DNA of 64,000 bases from Alphaproteobacteria bacterium (GCA_030425145.1 JAUHVK010000019.1:1-64000); one strand, 5' to 3'. Positions 8,571-22,688 are shown, numbered from the stretch's first letter. A program made the numbers and translations. The notes: generated from the sequence alone by a model not told the origin.

Positions 8571-9437
8571 ATGATCTACGCATCAGGAAACGATTGGCGG
8601 AACGCGGCGCACAAGCGCGTGGTGCTGTTTGCCATGTCGGGATTGGGCAAGACCCATATTTCGAACCTGCTGCGCGACACCGGCGACTGGTTCCACTACT
8701 CGATCGATTACCGGATCGGCACGCGCTACATGGGCGAATACATCGCCGACAACGCCAAGCGCGAAGCGATGAAAGTGCCGTTCCTGCGCGAGCTGCTGAT
8801 GTCGGACTCCGTCTATATCGGATCGAATATCAGCTTCCATAACCTTTCGCCTGTGTCAACCTATCTCGGCAAACCGGGCGATCCAGATCGCGGCGGGATG
8901 CCCATCGACGAGTACCGCAAACGGCAGGATCAGTTTCGCCGCGCCGAAATGGCCGCGCTGCTCGATACCAGTTACTTCATCGACCGCGCGATGGACCTCT
9001 ATGGCTATCCGCATTTCGTCTGTGACACAGGTGGGTCGATCTGCGAATGGGTCGATCCTGAAGACCCCAACGATCCGATCATGACGGAACTGTCGAAACA
9101 CGCGCTTCTGGTCTGGATCAAAGGGGATGCGGCCCACACCAAGGAACTGATCCGCCGGTTCGACAAGGCACCAAAGCCGATGGCCTATCAGCCGGAATTC
9201 CTGACCCGCGTCTGGGATCAATACCTGTGCGAAAACAACGCGGAACAGGACGATGTTGATCCAGACAGCTTCATCCGATGGACCTATGCGCAGGCTCTTG
9301 CACACCGCCAGCCGCGTTACCAGATGATGGCGGACCGCTGGGGTGTCACGATAGACGCCCACGATCTGATGGCCGATGCCACGCCCGCCAATTTCGACGC
9401 GTTGATCGCAAGCGCGCTTGACCAGAAAAGGCCGTAA
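8571..9437 (+). CDS. P-loop ATPase/kinase-like protein of unknown function, next to metA
   Basis: A 288-residue soluble protein. Near the N-terminus it has a P-loop, [12 protein letters not shown] (AxxxxGKT, residues about 22-29). The central part contains [19 protein letters not shown], where a Walker-B-like acidic residue would be expected, and the C-terminal third is rich in Trp, Tyr and Asp. Nothing beyond nucleotide binding can be read. The stop is 2 nt before metA, so the two are almost certainly co-transcribed. Confidence 0.7.
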   Translation: MIYASGNDWRNAAHKRVVLFAMSGLGKTHISNLLRDTGDWFHYSIDYRIGTRYMGEYIADNAKREAMKVPFLRELLMSDSVYIGSNISFHNLSPVSTYLGKPGDPDRGGMPIDEYRKRQDQFRRAEMAALLDTSYFIDRAMDLYGYPHFVCDTGGSICEWVDPEDPNDPIMTELSKHALLVWIKGDAAHTKELIRRFDKAPKPMAYQPEFLTRVWDQYLCENNAEQDDVDPDSFIRWTYAQALAHRQPRYQMMADRWGVTIDAHDLMADATPANFDALIASALDQKRP

Positions 9438-9439
9438 AG

Positions 9440-10384
9440 ATGCCGATCAAACTGCCAAACAACCTGCCCGCCTATTCCGTGCTCAAGCGCGAAGGCGTAA
9501 TGGTGATTCCCGATGAACTGGCCAGCCAGCAGGACATCCGCCCGCTGCGGATCGCACTGCTCAACCTGATGCCGAAGAAGATCCAGACGGAGAACCAATT
9601 TGCCCGGTTGATCGGGGCAACGCCGTTGCAGATCGAATTCAACCTGATCCGGATGACGGAACACCAGACCAGGAACACTGCCGCCGAGCATATGGAAAGC
9701 TTCTACCGCCCTTTCGCCGAAGTGGCGGAGAGTGGCGAGAAATTCGACGGCTTGATTATCACCGGCGCGCCGATCGAGCATTTGCCGTTTGAAGAGGTCA
9801 CCTATTGGGACGAGCTGGTTCAGGTGATGAACTGGACCCAGACCCATGTGCACTCCACCTTCGGCGTCTGCTGGGGTGGCATGGCAATGATCAACCATTT
9901 CCACGGCGTGCCCAAGATCGACCTGCCGCACAAGGCGTTCGGCTGCATCCGGCACCGCAATCTGGCACCGGCTTCGCCCTATCTGCGGGGGTTCTCGGAT
10001 GACATGGTGATCCCGGTCAGCCGCTGGACGGAAATTCGCCGCGAGGATGTGGAGAAAGCCGGACTGCCGATTCTGATCGACAGCTCCGAAACGGGTCCGT
10101 GTCTGGTCGAAGACCCGACGCACCGGGCGCTCTACGTCTTTAACCACTTCGAGTATGACAGTGGCACGCTGAAAGACGAATACGACCGCGACGTGGCCAA
10201 TGGTACGCCGATCAACGTGCCGGCGAATTACTATCCCGATAACGACCCAAGCAAACAGCCGCAGAACCGCTGGCGCAGCCACGCGCATCTTCTCTATGGC
10301 AATTGGATCTCCGAGATCTACCTGACGACTCCGTTCGATATTGAGCAGATCGGCGCATCAAGCACGGATCTGCGTGACAGGTAG
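9440..10384 (+). CDS. metA: Homoserine O-acyltransferase (MetA family), predicted acetyl-CoA-specific
   Basis: Activates the homoserine hydroxyl for methionine synthesis. It has 314 residues, usual for MetA. Catalytic Cys144 sits in FGVCWGG and the His/Glu dyad in FNHFEYD. The acyl-CoA-selecting position, Gly111 in E. coli MetA (succinyl) and Glu111 in B. cereus MetA (acetyl), aligns with Glu113 in TGAPIEH, so acetyl-CoA is the expected donor (inference from published specificity work). It follows a P-loop protein gene by 2 nt. Confidence 0.93.
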   Translation: MPIKLPNNLPAYSVLKREGVMVIPDELASQQDIRPLRIALLNLMPKKIQTENQFARLIGATPLQIEFNLIRMTEHQTRNTAAEHMESFYRPFAEVAESGEKFDGLIITGAPIEHLPFEEVTYWDELVQVMNWTQTHVHSTFGVCWGGMAMINHFHGVPKIDLPHKAFGCIRHRNLAPASPYLRGFSDDMVIPVSRWTEIRREDVEKAGLPILIDSSETGPCLVEDPTHRALYVFNHFEYDSGTLKDEYDRDVANGTPINVPANYYPDNDPSKQPQNRWRSHAHLLYGNWISEIYLTTPFDIEQIGASSTDLRDR

Positions 10385-10393
10385 GAGGCCGGT

Positions 10394-11347
10394 TTGGCGT
10401 TAAAGAGTCTTGGTGTGCTGCTTGGATGCGCAGCCGCACTGGTACTGATGTCCGCTTGCACCGCGAGTTACCGCGAAGCCAAGGCGGAAGAGAAATTCCC
10501 GCCGATTGGCAAATTCCTGACCGTGAACGGGACACGGGTGCATTACGTCACCAAGGGCACCGGCCCCGATATTGTTCTGATCCACGGGGCCAGCGGCAAC
10601 CTGCGCGACTTTACCTTCTCGCTCGTCGACAAACTGGCCGATCGTTACCGCGTCACTGCTTTCGACCGACCCGGCCTTGGCTATACCGACCGGGTCAATC
10701 CCGACGGAACAACCCTGATCGAACAGGCCACGCTGCTAGCCGATGCGTCTGAGCAACTTGGGCTACAGAAACCCATGGTTCTCGGCCAAAGCTATGGCGG
10801 TGCCGTGGCGCTCGCCTGGGCCGTGGAACGCCCGGACAGCCTGTCCGCGCTGATCCTGCTCGCCGCTGCGTCGAACCCGTGGACCAGCGATCTGAGCCTT
10901 TATTACAAAGTCACGTCCAACAAGCTCGGCAGCGCCGTCGTCGTGCCAGCGCTGACGGCTTTCGTACCAACCCCCGTGATAGACCGCGCCATCGAGGACG
11001 TGTTCGCGCCCCAGAAAGAGCCCGAAGGCTATGCCGAATACATCGGTGCGCCGCTCACACTGCGCCGCGACACGATGCGCGCCAATTCCATGCAGCGCGC
11101 CAATCTGCTGGACGAGATCAAGGCCCTGTACACCCGTTACGGCGCCATAACTGTCCCCACCGAGATCTTGCACGGTGATGCCGATACCACCGTCGGCCTT
11201 CCTATCCACTCATTTCCTCTGTCCAAACAGATTGCGGGCGCGAACCTGACTGTACTCGAAGGAATCGGCCACATGCCCCAGCATGCCGCCGAACCCGAGG
11301 TCATCTCCGCCGTCGACCGCGCGGCGCAACGTGCGGGTTTGCGTTAA
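10394..11347 (+). CDS. Alpha/beta hydrolase, predicted lipoprotein
   Basis: A 317-residue protein starting at TTG 10394, chosen because AGGAGG lies five bases upstream and because it yields a signal peptide with lipobox LMSAC (Cys22). The hydrolase fold has oxyanion loop HGASGN, nucleophile Ser in GQSYGG, acid Asp in HGDADTTV and His in GIGHMPQ. It is probably membrane-anchored on the periplasmic side. The substrate is unknown. It lies 9 nt after metA and may be the distal gene of that transcript. Confidence 0.85.
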   Translation: MALKSLGVLLGCAAALVLMSACTASYREAKAEEKFPPIGKFLTVNGTRVHYVTKGTGPDIVLIHGASGNLRDFTFSLVDKLADRYRVTAFDRPGLGYTDRVNPDGTTLIEQATLLADASEQLGLQKPMVLGQSYGGAVALAWAVERPDSLSALILLAAASNPWTSDLSLYYKVTSNKLGSAVVVPALTAFVPTPVIDRAIEDVFAPQKEPEGYAEYIGAPLTLRRDTMRANSMQRANLLDEIKALYTRYGAITVPTEILHGDADTTVGLPIHSFPLSKQIAGANLTVLEGIGHMPQHAAEPEVISAVDRAAQRAGLR

Positions 11348-11398
11348 TCGCATTAACATCCCATATTCAAAGAAGAGCAGACGTAGAAAGGGGCCCGC

Positions 11399-12268
11399 AT
11401 GGACCTTCCCTTTGATGGCGCGATCAGTGCCTTTTTCAACGACACAGCGACGGACGACATCCGCAACGCCATCAAGCGCGCCGATAAGGGTGACATCCTC
11501 AACCCCGATTACCCCTATTCGGAACGGATGCCGCGCAAAGCCTACGAAAAAGACCTCGCCGCGCTCCAGATCGAACTGGTCAAGATGTCTGCCTGGGCCA
11601 AGGAAACCGGCGCCCGCATCGCCGTCGTGTTCGAAGGTCGGGATGCCGCCGGCAAAGGCGGCACGATCAAACGCTTCCGCGAAAACCTCAATCCTCGCAA
11701 CGCAAATGTCGTCGCCCTGTCGAAACCGACAGAGACCGAGGCAACCCAATGGTATTTCCAGCGCTATGTCGACCACCTGCCCGCCGCCGGTGAAATCGCA
11801 TTCTTCGATCGAAGCTGGTACAACCGGGGTGTTGTCGAACATGTGTTCGGCTTCTGCACGCCGGAACAGCGCACACATTTCTTCCGCCAAGTGCCTGATT
11901 TCGAAAAGATGCTGGTCGATGACGGCATCCAGCTTTTCAAAATCTGGCTCAATGTCGGCCGCGCCGAACAGCTGCGCCGTTTCCTCGACCGGGAAAGCGA
12001 CCCGCTCAAGCAATGGAAACTCAGCTGGATCGACGTCGAGGGTCTCAAGAAATGGGATGCCTATAGCGACGCCATCCGCGAAACCTTTGCCAAGACCCAC
12101 ACAGATCACGCGCCCTGGACCATCGTACGTTCCGACGACAAGCGCCGTGCCCGGATCAACGCGATCCGCAGCGTGCTGACCCAGCTTGATTACGCCCGCA
12201 AGGACATCAAGGCGCTGGGTCAGGTCGACCCGAATGTCTGCGGCGGACCGGACCTCTGGGATGGCTAA
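11399..12268 (+). CDS. ppk2: Polyphosphate kinase 2
   Basis: PPK2 transfers phosphate between polyphosphate and nucleotides. At 289 residues with a single domain this is a one-domain PPK2, probably class I (ADP/GDP phosphorylation; the class is an inference). Walker A is GRDAAGKGG (80-88); the Walker B/lid region is [18 protein letters not shown] around Asp137. The stop overlaps the start of the TetR-family gene (ATGGCTAA), suggesting co-expression. Confidence 0.94.
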   Translation: MDLPFDGAISAFFNDTATDDIRNAIKRADKGDILNPDYPYSERMPRKAYEKDLAALQIELVKMSAWAKETGARIAVVFEGRDAAGKGGTIKRFRENLNPRNANVVALSKPTETEATQWYFQRYVDHLPAAGEIAFFDRSWYNRGVVEHVFGFCTPEQRTHFFRQVPDFEKMLVDDGIQLFKIWLNVGRAEQLRRFLDRESDPLKQWKLSWIDVEGLKKWDAYSDAIRETFAKTHTDHAPWTIVRSDDKRRARINAIRSVLTQLDYARKDIKALGQVDPNVCGGPDLWDG

Positions 12269-12878
12269 ACGCGGCTATCATCACGGCAATCTGCGGCAGG
12301 CTCTCGTTGATGCAGCGCTTGAGCTGATCACCGAAAAGGGCCCGACCGGCTTTACCTTGTCGGAAGCCGCCAAACAGGCTGGTGTCACCCCCGCCGCCGT
12401 CTACCGCCACTTCGAAGGCCGCGACGACCTGATCGCCGAAGCGGCGCTTCAGGGCTACGAAATCTTCGCCGATGTAATGCAATTCGCCTATGACAACGGC
12501 CAACCATCTGCCCTGGCCGCGTTCGAGGCGACGGGACGCGCATACCTGGCTTTTGCGCGAAAATACCCCGGCCATTATATCGCGATGTTTGAAAGCGGCA
12601 TATCGGTGAACCGCACACCTGACCTCGCCGCTGCCTCTGGCCGCGCCCGCGCTGTGCTCGAACGTGCCGCCGAAGAATTGTCGCAGCACATCCCGCCAGA
12701 AAAGCGCCCCCCTGCGTCGATGTTCTCGGCCCATATCTGGGCACTCAGCCACGGCGTGGTCGAGCTTTTCGCCCGTAACTCCCCCGGCACCAAATCGCCT
12801 TTCCCCCCCGAAGAGCTCTTGGAAACCGGGATCGGCGTCTACCTGCGCGGATTGGGTCTGATTGCCGCCGATCAGTGA
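12261..12878 (+). CDS. TetR/AcrR-family regulator with WHG-type C-terminal domain
   Basis: A 205-residue repressor-like protein. The HTH is N-terminal: [22 protein letters not shown] (about residues 28-50). The C-terminal part matches the WHG-domain TetR group: [17 protein letters not shown] and [19 protein letters not shown] 12261 overlaps the ppk2 stop by 8 nt. The controlled genes are unknown; the ppk2 overlap is the only clue. Confidence 0.87.
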   Translation: MAKRGYHHGNLRQALVDAALELITEKGPTGFTLSEAAKQAGVTPAAVYRHFEGRDDLIAEAALQGYEIFADVMQFAYDNGQPSALAAFEATGRAYLAFARKYPGHYIAMFESGISVNRTPDLAAASGRARAVLERAAEELSQHIPPEKRPPASMFSAHIWALSHGVVELFARNSPGTKSPFPPEELLETGIGVYLRGLGLIAADQ

Positions 12879-12915
12879 CGTGACAAACCCCCAGCGACGG
12901 ATTACATCGCGCCTC

Positions 12916-14286
12916 ATGACACAGGAACTCCACATCGTTGGCGGCGGCATGGCCGGGTCCGAAGCCGCTTGGCAGGCCGCAAACCGGGGCGTGCGCGTCG
13001 TGATCCACGAAATGCGCCCCAAGGTCGAAACCTTCGCCCACAAGACCGGCGATCTCGGCGAGATGGTCTGCTCCAACTCGTTCCGTTCGGACGATCACGA
13101 ACAGAACGCCGTGGGGCTGCTGCACTGGGAAATGCGCGAAGCGGGCGGTTTGATCATCAACACCGCGCACCAGCATCGTCTGCCCGCCGGCGGCGCACTC
13201 GCCGTTGACCGTGATGCCTTCAGCGCGGCGGTCACTGAACGCCTTCACGCGCATGAGAATATCCGCGTAAGCCACGAAGAAGTCACGGAACTTCCATCCG
13301 AAGGCCAATGGATCTTCGCCACCGGCCCACTGACCAGCGCCGCCTTGGGTCAGGCGATCCAGTCCGAAACCGGCACCGATCGGCTTGCCTTCTTCGACGC
13401 CATCGCACCCATTATCCATTTCGACAGCATCGACATGAGCAAAGCATGGCTCCAGTCGCGCTACGACAAGGGCGAAACCGAAGAAGAACAGCGCGCCTAT
13501 ATCAACTGCCCGATGGACAAGGACCAATACGAGGCTTTCATCGACGCGCTTCTGGCAGCTGACAAAACTGAATTCCACGAAGGTGAAACCGCAGGATATT
13601 TCGACGGCTGCCTGCCGATCGAAGTCATGGCCGAACGCGGTCGCGAAACCCTGCGCCACGGCCCGATGAAGCCTGTCGGCTTGACCAATCCGCACCAACC
13701 CGACGTGAAACCCTGGGCTGTGGTCCAGTTGCGCCGCGACAACGCGCTGGGGACCCTTTACAATATCGTCGGCTTCCAGACAAAGATGAAGTATGGCGCA
13801 CAAACCGATGTTTTCAAAATGATTCCCGGCTTGGAGAACGCCAGCTTTGCCCGTCTAGGTGGCATCCACCGCAACACCTTCCTCAACAGCCCGACCCTGC
13901 TCGACGACCAGATGCGCCTGCGCTCGAAACCCAATATCCGCTTTGCGGGTCAGGTCACCGGCGTAGAAGGATACGTCGAATCCGCCGCAATGGGTCTCTT
14001 GGCGGGCCGCATGGCCGCCGCTGAGATCACCGGCGCACCGATCCCCACCGTCCCTCAGGACAGCGCCCATGGCGCGTTGATCCACCACATCACCGGCGGG
14101 GCCGATGCCAAGACCTTCCAGCCGATGAACGTCAATTTCGGCCTTTTCCGTCCGGTTGATGGCCTCAAAGGTGGGCGGCGCGGCCGCAAGGACCGCTACA
14201 AAGCCTATACCGACCGCGCCAAAGAGGCGTGGAGCGACTGGCTTGCGGCGCAATCCGAAACGCTGGACGCTTCTGCCGCGGAATGA
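12916..14286 (+). CDS. trmFO: Folate/FAD-dependent tRNA (uracil-54-C5)-methyltransferase
   Basis: Makes ribothymidine-54 in the tRNA T-loop using 5,10-methylenetetrahydrofolate and FADH2. It has 456 residues, usual for TrmFO. The FAD-binding [12 protein letters not shown] is at residues 9-20; [21 protein letters not shown] and [13 protein letters not shown] are family blocks, the latter with the conserved Cys. The C-terminal NVNFGLFRP and [11 protein letters not shown] complete the match. ATG 12916 is the start matching TrmFO N-termini. Confidence 0.96.
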   Translation: MTQELHIVGGGMAGSEAAWQAANRGVRVVIHEMRPKVETFAHKTGDLGEMVCSNSFRSDDHEQNAVGLLHWEMREAGGLIINTAHQHRLPAGGALAVDRDAFSAAVTERLHAHENIRVSHEEVTELPSEGQWIFATGPLTSAALGQAIQSETGTDRLAFFDAIAPIIHFDSIDMSKAWLQSRYDKGETEEEQRAYINCPMDKDQYEAFIDALLAADKTEFHEGETAGYFDGCLPIEVMAERGRETLRHGPMKPVGLTNPHQPDVKPWAVVQLRRDNALGTLYNIVGFQTKMKYGAQTDVFKMIPGLENASFARLGGIHRNTFLNSPTLLDDQMRLRSKPNIRFAGQVTGVEGYVESAAMGLLAGRMAAAEITGAPIPTVPQDSAHGALIHHITGGADAKTFQPMNVNFGLFRPVDGLKGGRRGRKDRYKAYTDRAKEAWSDWLAAQSETLDASAAE

Positions 14287-14299
14287 CTATGCTCTGCCC

Positions 14300-14914
14300 A
14301 TGAGCAAGTCTTTCCTCGACAAAGTCTACGATGTTCAGGGCGCGGAAGAGACCCGCGCGCTCTATGATGCGTGGTCCGAAAGCTACGAGGCAGAGATCGC
14401 CGAAAACGGCTATGCCACGCCCAAGCGCTGTGCCGAGGCGCTGTCCGCAGCCCTGCCCGATAAAGACATGCCGATCCTCGATTTCGGCTGCGGCACCGGC
14501 TTATCCGGCGTCGCTCTGCATCAGGCCGGATTCACCAGCATTGATGGCGTCGATCTGTCCCCGGACATGCTTGCCAGGGCAAAAGCCAAGTCGCTCTACC
14601 GCAATCTGACGGTGATCGAAGCAGGCGATCCACCACCGGGCGACCCAGGCACGTATGCCGCCATCACCGCCATCGGCGTGATCGGGGCAGGCGCGGCACC
14701 TCTGAGCGTTTTGGATCAGATTTGCGCGGCGCTCGCCACAGGTGGAATGCTGTGTTTCTCCTTCAACGATCACACGCTGGAAGATCCTGCTTACGAAGGC
14801 CGCATCACCGCTTTGGTGGAGAACGGATCCCTACGGATGATCAGCCGGGATTACGGGCCACACCTGCCTGCGCGACACATCAACTCCGCTGTATATGTGC
14901 TTGAAAAAACGTGA
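14300..14914 (+). CDS. Class I SAM-dependent methyltransferase
   Basis: A 204-residue protein with motif I ILDFGCGTGLSGVALHQAGF (about residues 57-76) and motif II IDGVDLSPDMLARAK. The N-terminal FLDKVYDVQGAEETRALYDAWSESYEAEI resembles Mg-protoporphyrin/UbiE-like small-molecule methyltransferases. The substrate is unknown. It lies 13 nt after trmFO, and its stop overlaps the gluQ start (GTGA), so the three are probably one operon. Confidence 0.85.
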   Translation: MSKSFLDKVYDVQGAEETRALYDAWSESYEAEIAENGYATPKRCAEALSAALPDKDMPILDFGCGTGLSGVALHQAGFTSIDGVDLSPDMLARAKAKSLYRNLTVIEAGDPPPGDPGTYAAITAIGVIGAGAAPLSVLDQICAALATGGMLCFSFNDHTLEDPAYEGRITALVENGSLRMISRDYGPHLPARHINSAVYVLEKT

Positions 14915-15756
14915 CCTTCATTACGCGCTTTGCCCCCAGCCCGACGGGTCAGTTACACCTTGGCCATGCCTATTCCGCGCTGCTCGCGTATGACATGGCA
15001 CAAAAGGCTGGTGGTCGTTTCCTGCTCAGGATCGAAGACACCGACACCGCCCGTTGCAACCCTGTGTTCGAGGCGCAGGTCTACGACGACTTGGCATGGC
15101 TCGGCATCAGCTGGGAAACCCCTGTGCTGCGCCAATCCGAAAACACCGACGCATATGAACAGGCACTTGAGAAATTGGGCGAGATGGGCCTGCTCTACCC
15201 GTGTTCCTGCACGCGCGGCGACATCCGCCGCGCCGCCTCCGCCCCGCAGGAAGGCGCACCAATGCACGGGCCCGACGGCCTGATCTATCCCGGCACCTGC
15301 CGTCACCGCGAATGGTCTGATCGGTCCGACAAAGATGCCGTGCGCCTTCACATGGCGCGCGCCGTAGACCACTTCGAAAGGCTGCCGCAATACACCGAGA
15401 CCGGTGTTCATCCCGTATTAAGGTTAACACCTGCACATCTCACGGAAGAGGTCGGCGACATCGTTCTCGCACGGCGCGACACCAAAACCGCCGCCTATCA
15501 CCTGAGCGTCGTGGTCGATGACGCCGCGCAAGGGATCACCCATGTGATCCGCGGCGAAGACCTTGCCACCGCCACACCGATCCACGTTCTGTTGCAAGCC
15601 CTGCTGGGTCTTCCGACCCCCATCTATCACCACCACCGCCTGATCCGTGACGATGCAGGCAAACGCCTCGCCAAACGCGACGACGCACGCGCCATCGCGC
15701 TTTACCGTGCCGAAGGCTGCACCCCACAGGACATCAGAAACATGGTTGGACTCTAG
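14911..15756 (+). CDS. gluQ: Glutamyl-Q tRNA(Asp) synthetase
   Basis: Attaches glutamate to the queuosine of tRNA(Asp). It has 281 residues, a GltX-like catalytic domain lacking the anticodon-binding part. Motifs: FAPSPTGQLHLGHAYSA (HIGH), RIEDTDTARCNP, a Zn-binding set CSC with a later Tyr and Cys (YPGTCRH), and KRLAKRDDARAI (KMSKS-like). The start GTG 14911 overlaps the methyltransferase stop by 4 nt; no ATG fits the N-terminal motif. Confidence 0.95.
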   Translation: MTFITRFAPSPTGQLHLGHAYSALLAYDMAQKAGGRFLLRIEDTDTARCNPVFEAQVYDDLAWLGISWETPVLRQSENTDAYEQALEKLGEMGLLYPCSCTRGDIRRAASAPQEGAPMHGPDGLIYPGTCRHREWSDRSDKDAVRLHMARAVDHFERLPQYTETGVHPVLRLTPAHLTEEVGDIVLARRDTKTAAYHLSVVVDDAAQGITHVIRGEDLATATPIHVLLQALLGLPTPIYHHHRLIRDDAGKRLAKRDDARAIALYRAEGCTPQDIRNMVGL

Positions 15757-15770
15757 GCATCACACCCTGC

Positions 15771-15791
15771 TTCTTCTTTTCAAAAATATGC
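15771..15791 (-). repeat. Tail of a dispersed intergenic element
   Basis: On the minus strand this reads GCATATTTTTGAAAAGAAGA, nearly identical to GCATATTTGGAAAAAGAAGA at 49419 and similar to the GTATTTTTGAACCAGAGAAG stretch at 37341. It lies between convergent gluQ and hisI. The shared sequence marks a family of intergenic repeats in this genome. Confidence 0.55.
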
Positions 15792-15803
15792 AAATTCAGA
15801 CGC

Positions 15804-16160
15804 TTACATCGGCGCCATGATCTCCCTTTCCGCACCGTCCTGGACTTCGGTGTAAAAACACGACCGCCGGTTCGTGTGACAGGCGGGCCCGGTCTGGTTG
15901 ACCGTCACCAGAATGCAGTCCCGGTCGCAATCGACCCGAAAATCCACCAACTCCTGCACATGGCCCGAGCTTTCGCCTTTGACCCAGAACGCCTGCCGCG
16001 AACGCGACCAATATGTCACCCGTCCGGTCTCAAGCGTTTTGGCCACGGCCTCGGCGTTCATCCACGCCATCATCAGCACGTCGCCGCTGGTCGCGTCCTG
16101 TGCAATCGCCGGGATCAGGCCCGCATCGTTGTAGACCAAAGTCGCAGGATCAAAGCGCAT
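15804..16160 (-). CDS. hisI: Phosphoribosyl-AMP cyclohydrolase
   Basis: Opens the purine ring of phosphoribosyl-AMP in histidine synthesis. At 118 residues it is the monofunctional form without a HisE fusion. It has GDVLMMAWMNAEAVAKTLETG, the catalytic/Zn segment VDCDRDCILVTVNQTGPACH and the motif RRSCFY. It is convergent with gluQ. Other his genes are not in the window. Confidence 0.96.
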   Translation of the reverse strand: MRFDPATLVYNDAGLIPAIAQDATSGDVLMMAWMNAEAVAKTLETGRVTYWSRSRQAFWVKGESSGHVQELVDFRVDCDRDCILVTVNQTGPACHTNRRSCFYTEVQDGAEREIMAPM

Positions 16161-16228
16161 CGGGAAAAACCTTTTTGCATCCGCCGGATGGTCCCCTATC
16201 TATGGGGGGAACGTCGAAAGGGAAAGCC

Positions 16229-16681
16229 ATGTCGGGCGACACGGATCTGATCAAGCTGTATTCTGGCAAAATCCTTGAACTGGCTGCGGATATTCCGCAC
16301 CACGCCCGGCTTGATGCGCCCGGCGCGACGGTCAAGAAACGCTCACCGCTTTGCGGATCAACCGTGACGGTGGATCTGACGCTGGAGAACGGCAAGGTCG
16401 TGGCTTATGGGCAGGATGTAAAAGCCTGCGCGCTGGGACAGGCTGCCGCGTCCGTCGTCGGCGGCGCGATCATCGGCGCCACCTCCGATCAGATCACACA
16501 AGCGCGCGACGAACTGCGCGCCATGCTCAAGGAAGACGGTCCCACCCCGTCCGCGCCGTTCGACGGACTCGAAGTGCTGCGCCCGGCGGTGGCGTTCAAG
16601 AACCGCCATGCGTCGATCCTGCTGACGCTCGAAGCGGCATCGGAAGCCGTAGCGCAGCTTGCGGAAACGCAAAGCGCCTGA
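16229..16681 (+). CDS. IscU/NifU-like iron-sulfur scaffold-related protein
   Basis: A 150-residue protein with the NifU-N fold signature: PLCGSTVTVDLTLENGKV and VKACALGQAAASVVGGAIIG give two of the three usual cysteines. The third, normally a Cys near the C-terminus after an Arg (R-x-x-C-A), reads NRHASILLTLEA here with no Cys. It may therefore be a scaffold variant with a different third ligand, or a helper. It is divergent from hisI. Start ATG 16229 follows GGGAAAGCC. Confidence 0.8.
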   Translation: MSGDTDLIKLYSGKILELAADIPHHARLDAPGATVKKRSPLCGSTVTVDLTLENGKVVAYGQDVKACALGQAAASVVGGAIIGATSDQITQARDELRAMLKEDGPTPSAPFDGLEVLRPAVAFKNRHASILLTLEAASEAVAQLAETQSA

Positions 16682-16704
16682 TTTCGAAAATTTTACCATC
16701 CGAT

Positions 16705-16738
16705 AAAAAAACCGCCGCGCTTCGGATGAAGGCGGCGG
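16705..16738 (-). terminator. Rho-independent terminator for the 44-aa gene transcript
   Basis: On the minus strand, a GC-rich stem (CCGCCGC at 16712-16718 with GCGGCGG at 16732-16738, extended by CTT/AAG) is followed by seven T residues. No plus-strand T-run follows, so it serves leftward transcription from the small gene at 16861-16995. Confidence 0.75.
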
Positions 16739-16860
16739 CGCAGTAACGTGCTCGTTGGGGCCTTAAACGCTCTGAAGGCAGGCGGCCTTCTGGGACAGGT
16801 GCATCAGTTGGGACAGGATGCGGATGAACGCTCAGGCAAACACGCAGGCAGAAAACAAAG

Positions 16861-16995
16861 TCAGACAAGCACCGGCAGATGCAGTGCGGCAACCAGCATC
16901 ACAACCAGCGACATGGCCCCAAGCGCATCCTGAAGAAGCGCCGTGTTGGTCTGGGCCTTGGCGGCGTGGAGCGAGGTTTTGATCCGCTGCATCAT
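16861..16995 (-). CDS. Small single-helix membrane protein behind a LexA-type box
   Basis: A 44-residue protein reading MMQRIKTSLHAAKAQTNTAL, then a hydrophobic C-terminal helix (LGAMSLVVMLVAALHLPVLV). AAGGAGG lies eight bases before ATG 16995. A GAAC-N7-GAAC site, the alphaproteobacterial LexA consensus, is 54 nt upstream, and a terminator lies 120 nt downstream, so this is a self-contained unit. By size and topology it recalls SidA of Caulobacter (29 aa), an SOS-induced inner-membrane division inhibitor; that likeness is inference, not homology. It is not in the frame of any larger gene. Confidence 0.6.
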   Translation of the reverse strand: MMQRIKTSLHAAKAQTNTALLQDALGAMSLVVMLVAALHLPVLV

Positions 16996-17020
16996 GGTTA
17001 AGTCCTCCTTGTTGCCTCTT

Positions 17021-17064
17021 TGTTCTCATATTCTTTACAAGTTGTAAAGAACTTTATGAGAACA
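17021..17064. promoter_or_regulatory. Nested palindrome: outer TGTTCTCATA/TATGAGAACA, inner TTCTTTACAA/TTGTAAAGAA
   Basis: The outer arms (17021-17030, 17055-17064) are perfect 10-mers. The inner arms (17031-17040, 17042-17051) are perfect with one central base. The structure fills the gap between recG and the 44-aa gene and overlaps the LexA-type box at 17049-17063. A further GAGAACA follows at 17068-17074. The layout suggests more than one protein can bind, with one site being LexA. Confidence 0.65.
17049..17063 (-). promoter_or_regulatory. LexA (SOS) box, GTTC-N7-GTTC type
   Basis: The plus strand reads GAACTTTATGAGAAC, hence GTTCTCATAAAGTTC on the minus strand: the exact direct-repeat LexA site of Rhodobacter and Caulobacter. 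It is intergenic, 54 nt from the ATG of the downstream small membrane protein, where a promoter should be. recG is transcribed into this region, but its own start is 2 kb away. Confidence 0.7.
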
Positions 17065-17081
17065 TTTGAGAACAAAAGTGG

Positions 17082-22152
<5,071 letters not shown>

Positions 22153-22205
22153 CAAGTTTCTCCGCAATGTCAGCGTCCGGCAGCGGGTAGTCTGACGTGA
22201 AATAG

Positions 22206-22220
22206 TTAACCGGACGTTAG
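22206..22220 (+). promoter_or_regulatory. CtrA-like box TTAA-N7-TTAG upstream of ctrA
   Basis: Reads TTAACCGGACGTTAG, one mismatch from the CtrA consensus TTAA-N7-TTAA, 53 nt upstream of the ctrA ATG. Autoregulation of ctrA is established in Caulobacter; here it is inferred. Confidence 0.5.
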
Positions 22221-22244
22221 CACGAAATCTTGGCAAAAAACAAC

Positions 22245-22259
22245 TTAAGGAAGAGTAAA
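22245..22259 (-). promoter_or_regulatory. Second CtrA-like box (TTTA-N7-TTAA)
   Basis: The minus strand reads TTTACTCTTCCTTAA: two CtrA half-sites with a 7-base spacer and one mismatch. It sits between the sciP stop and ctrA, 93 nt before the ctrA start. Confidence 0.4.
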
Positions 22260-22269
22260 CGCACAGAAC

Positions 22270-22542
22270 TCACCTGAAACGCTGCGCAGCGGTCGCCTTC
22301 AGCGCGTCGCGGCCGTGTAGGATGGCAGCGGCAATCCAGGCATCCAATTCCTCGTCGCTCAGGTCATATCTCACCAGCGCCTCTTTCCGGGAAATCAACT
22401 GATGCACCACCGCATCCACCACCACAGCCTTGCGTGATGCGACCCAGCGATAGGTGTTTGGTGGCGGCAGATCGGCGTGCGACAGGATCGAACCATCGGC
22501 CAGGGTAACGGTCCGGGGGCCATTCGATTTCTTGAGATACAT
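22270..22542 (-). CDS. sciP: SciP/DUF1153 small CtrA inhibitory protein
   Basis: A 90-residue helix-turn-helix protein; SciP binds CtrA and blocks its recruitment of RNA polymerase. The sequence begins MYLKKSNGPRTVTLADGSIL, then LPPPNTYRWVASRKAVVVDA, the family block, then the HTH-like ISRKEALVRYDLSDEELDAW. The start is ATG 22542, not the upstream in-frame ATG. It lies directly upstream of ctrA on the same strand with a 117-nt gap. Confidence 0.93.
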   Translation of the reverse strand: MYLKKSNGPRTVTLADGSILSHADLPPPNTYRWVASRKAVVVDAVVHQLISRKEALVRYDLSDEELDAWIAAAILHGRDALKATAAQRFR

Positions 22543-22688
22543 GTTCCGGCCCTTTCCAAGCCCTTTTGCTCTGCTGGAGGGCACCTTTGCGGGATGAGGT
22601 TTAATGTGACGTGAAGCCAAGGGTTGAGAGTGTCTCGGATTTACCTATATTTCGCCCGATCAGCCCGACCGACCTGGAGACACCTGAA

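Noticed and set aside
11343-11358. CtrA box (TTAA...TTAA) before ppk2
   Set aside because: The half-sites are 5 nt apart instead of 7.
16741-16860. Second small gene between the 44-aa ORF and its terminator
   Set aside because: Only a 13-codon ATG frame without a ribosome site is present; treated as 3' untranslated region.
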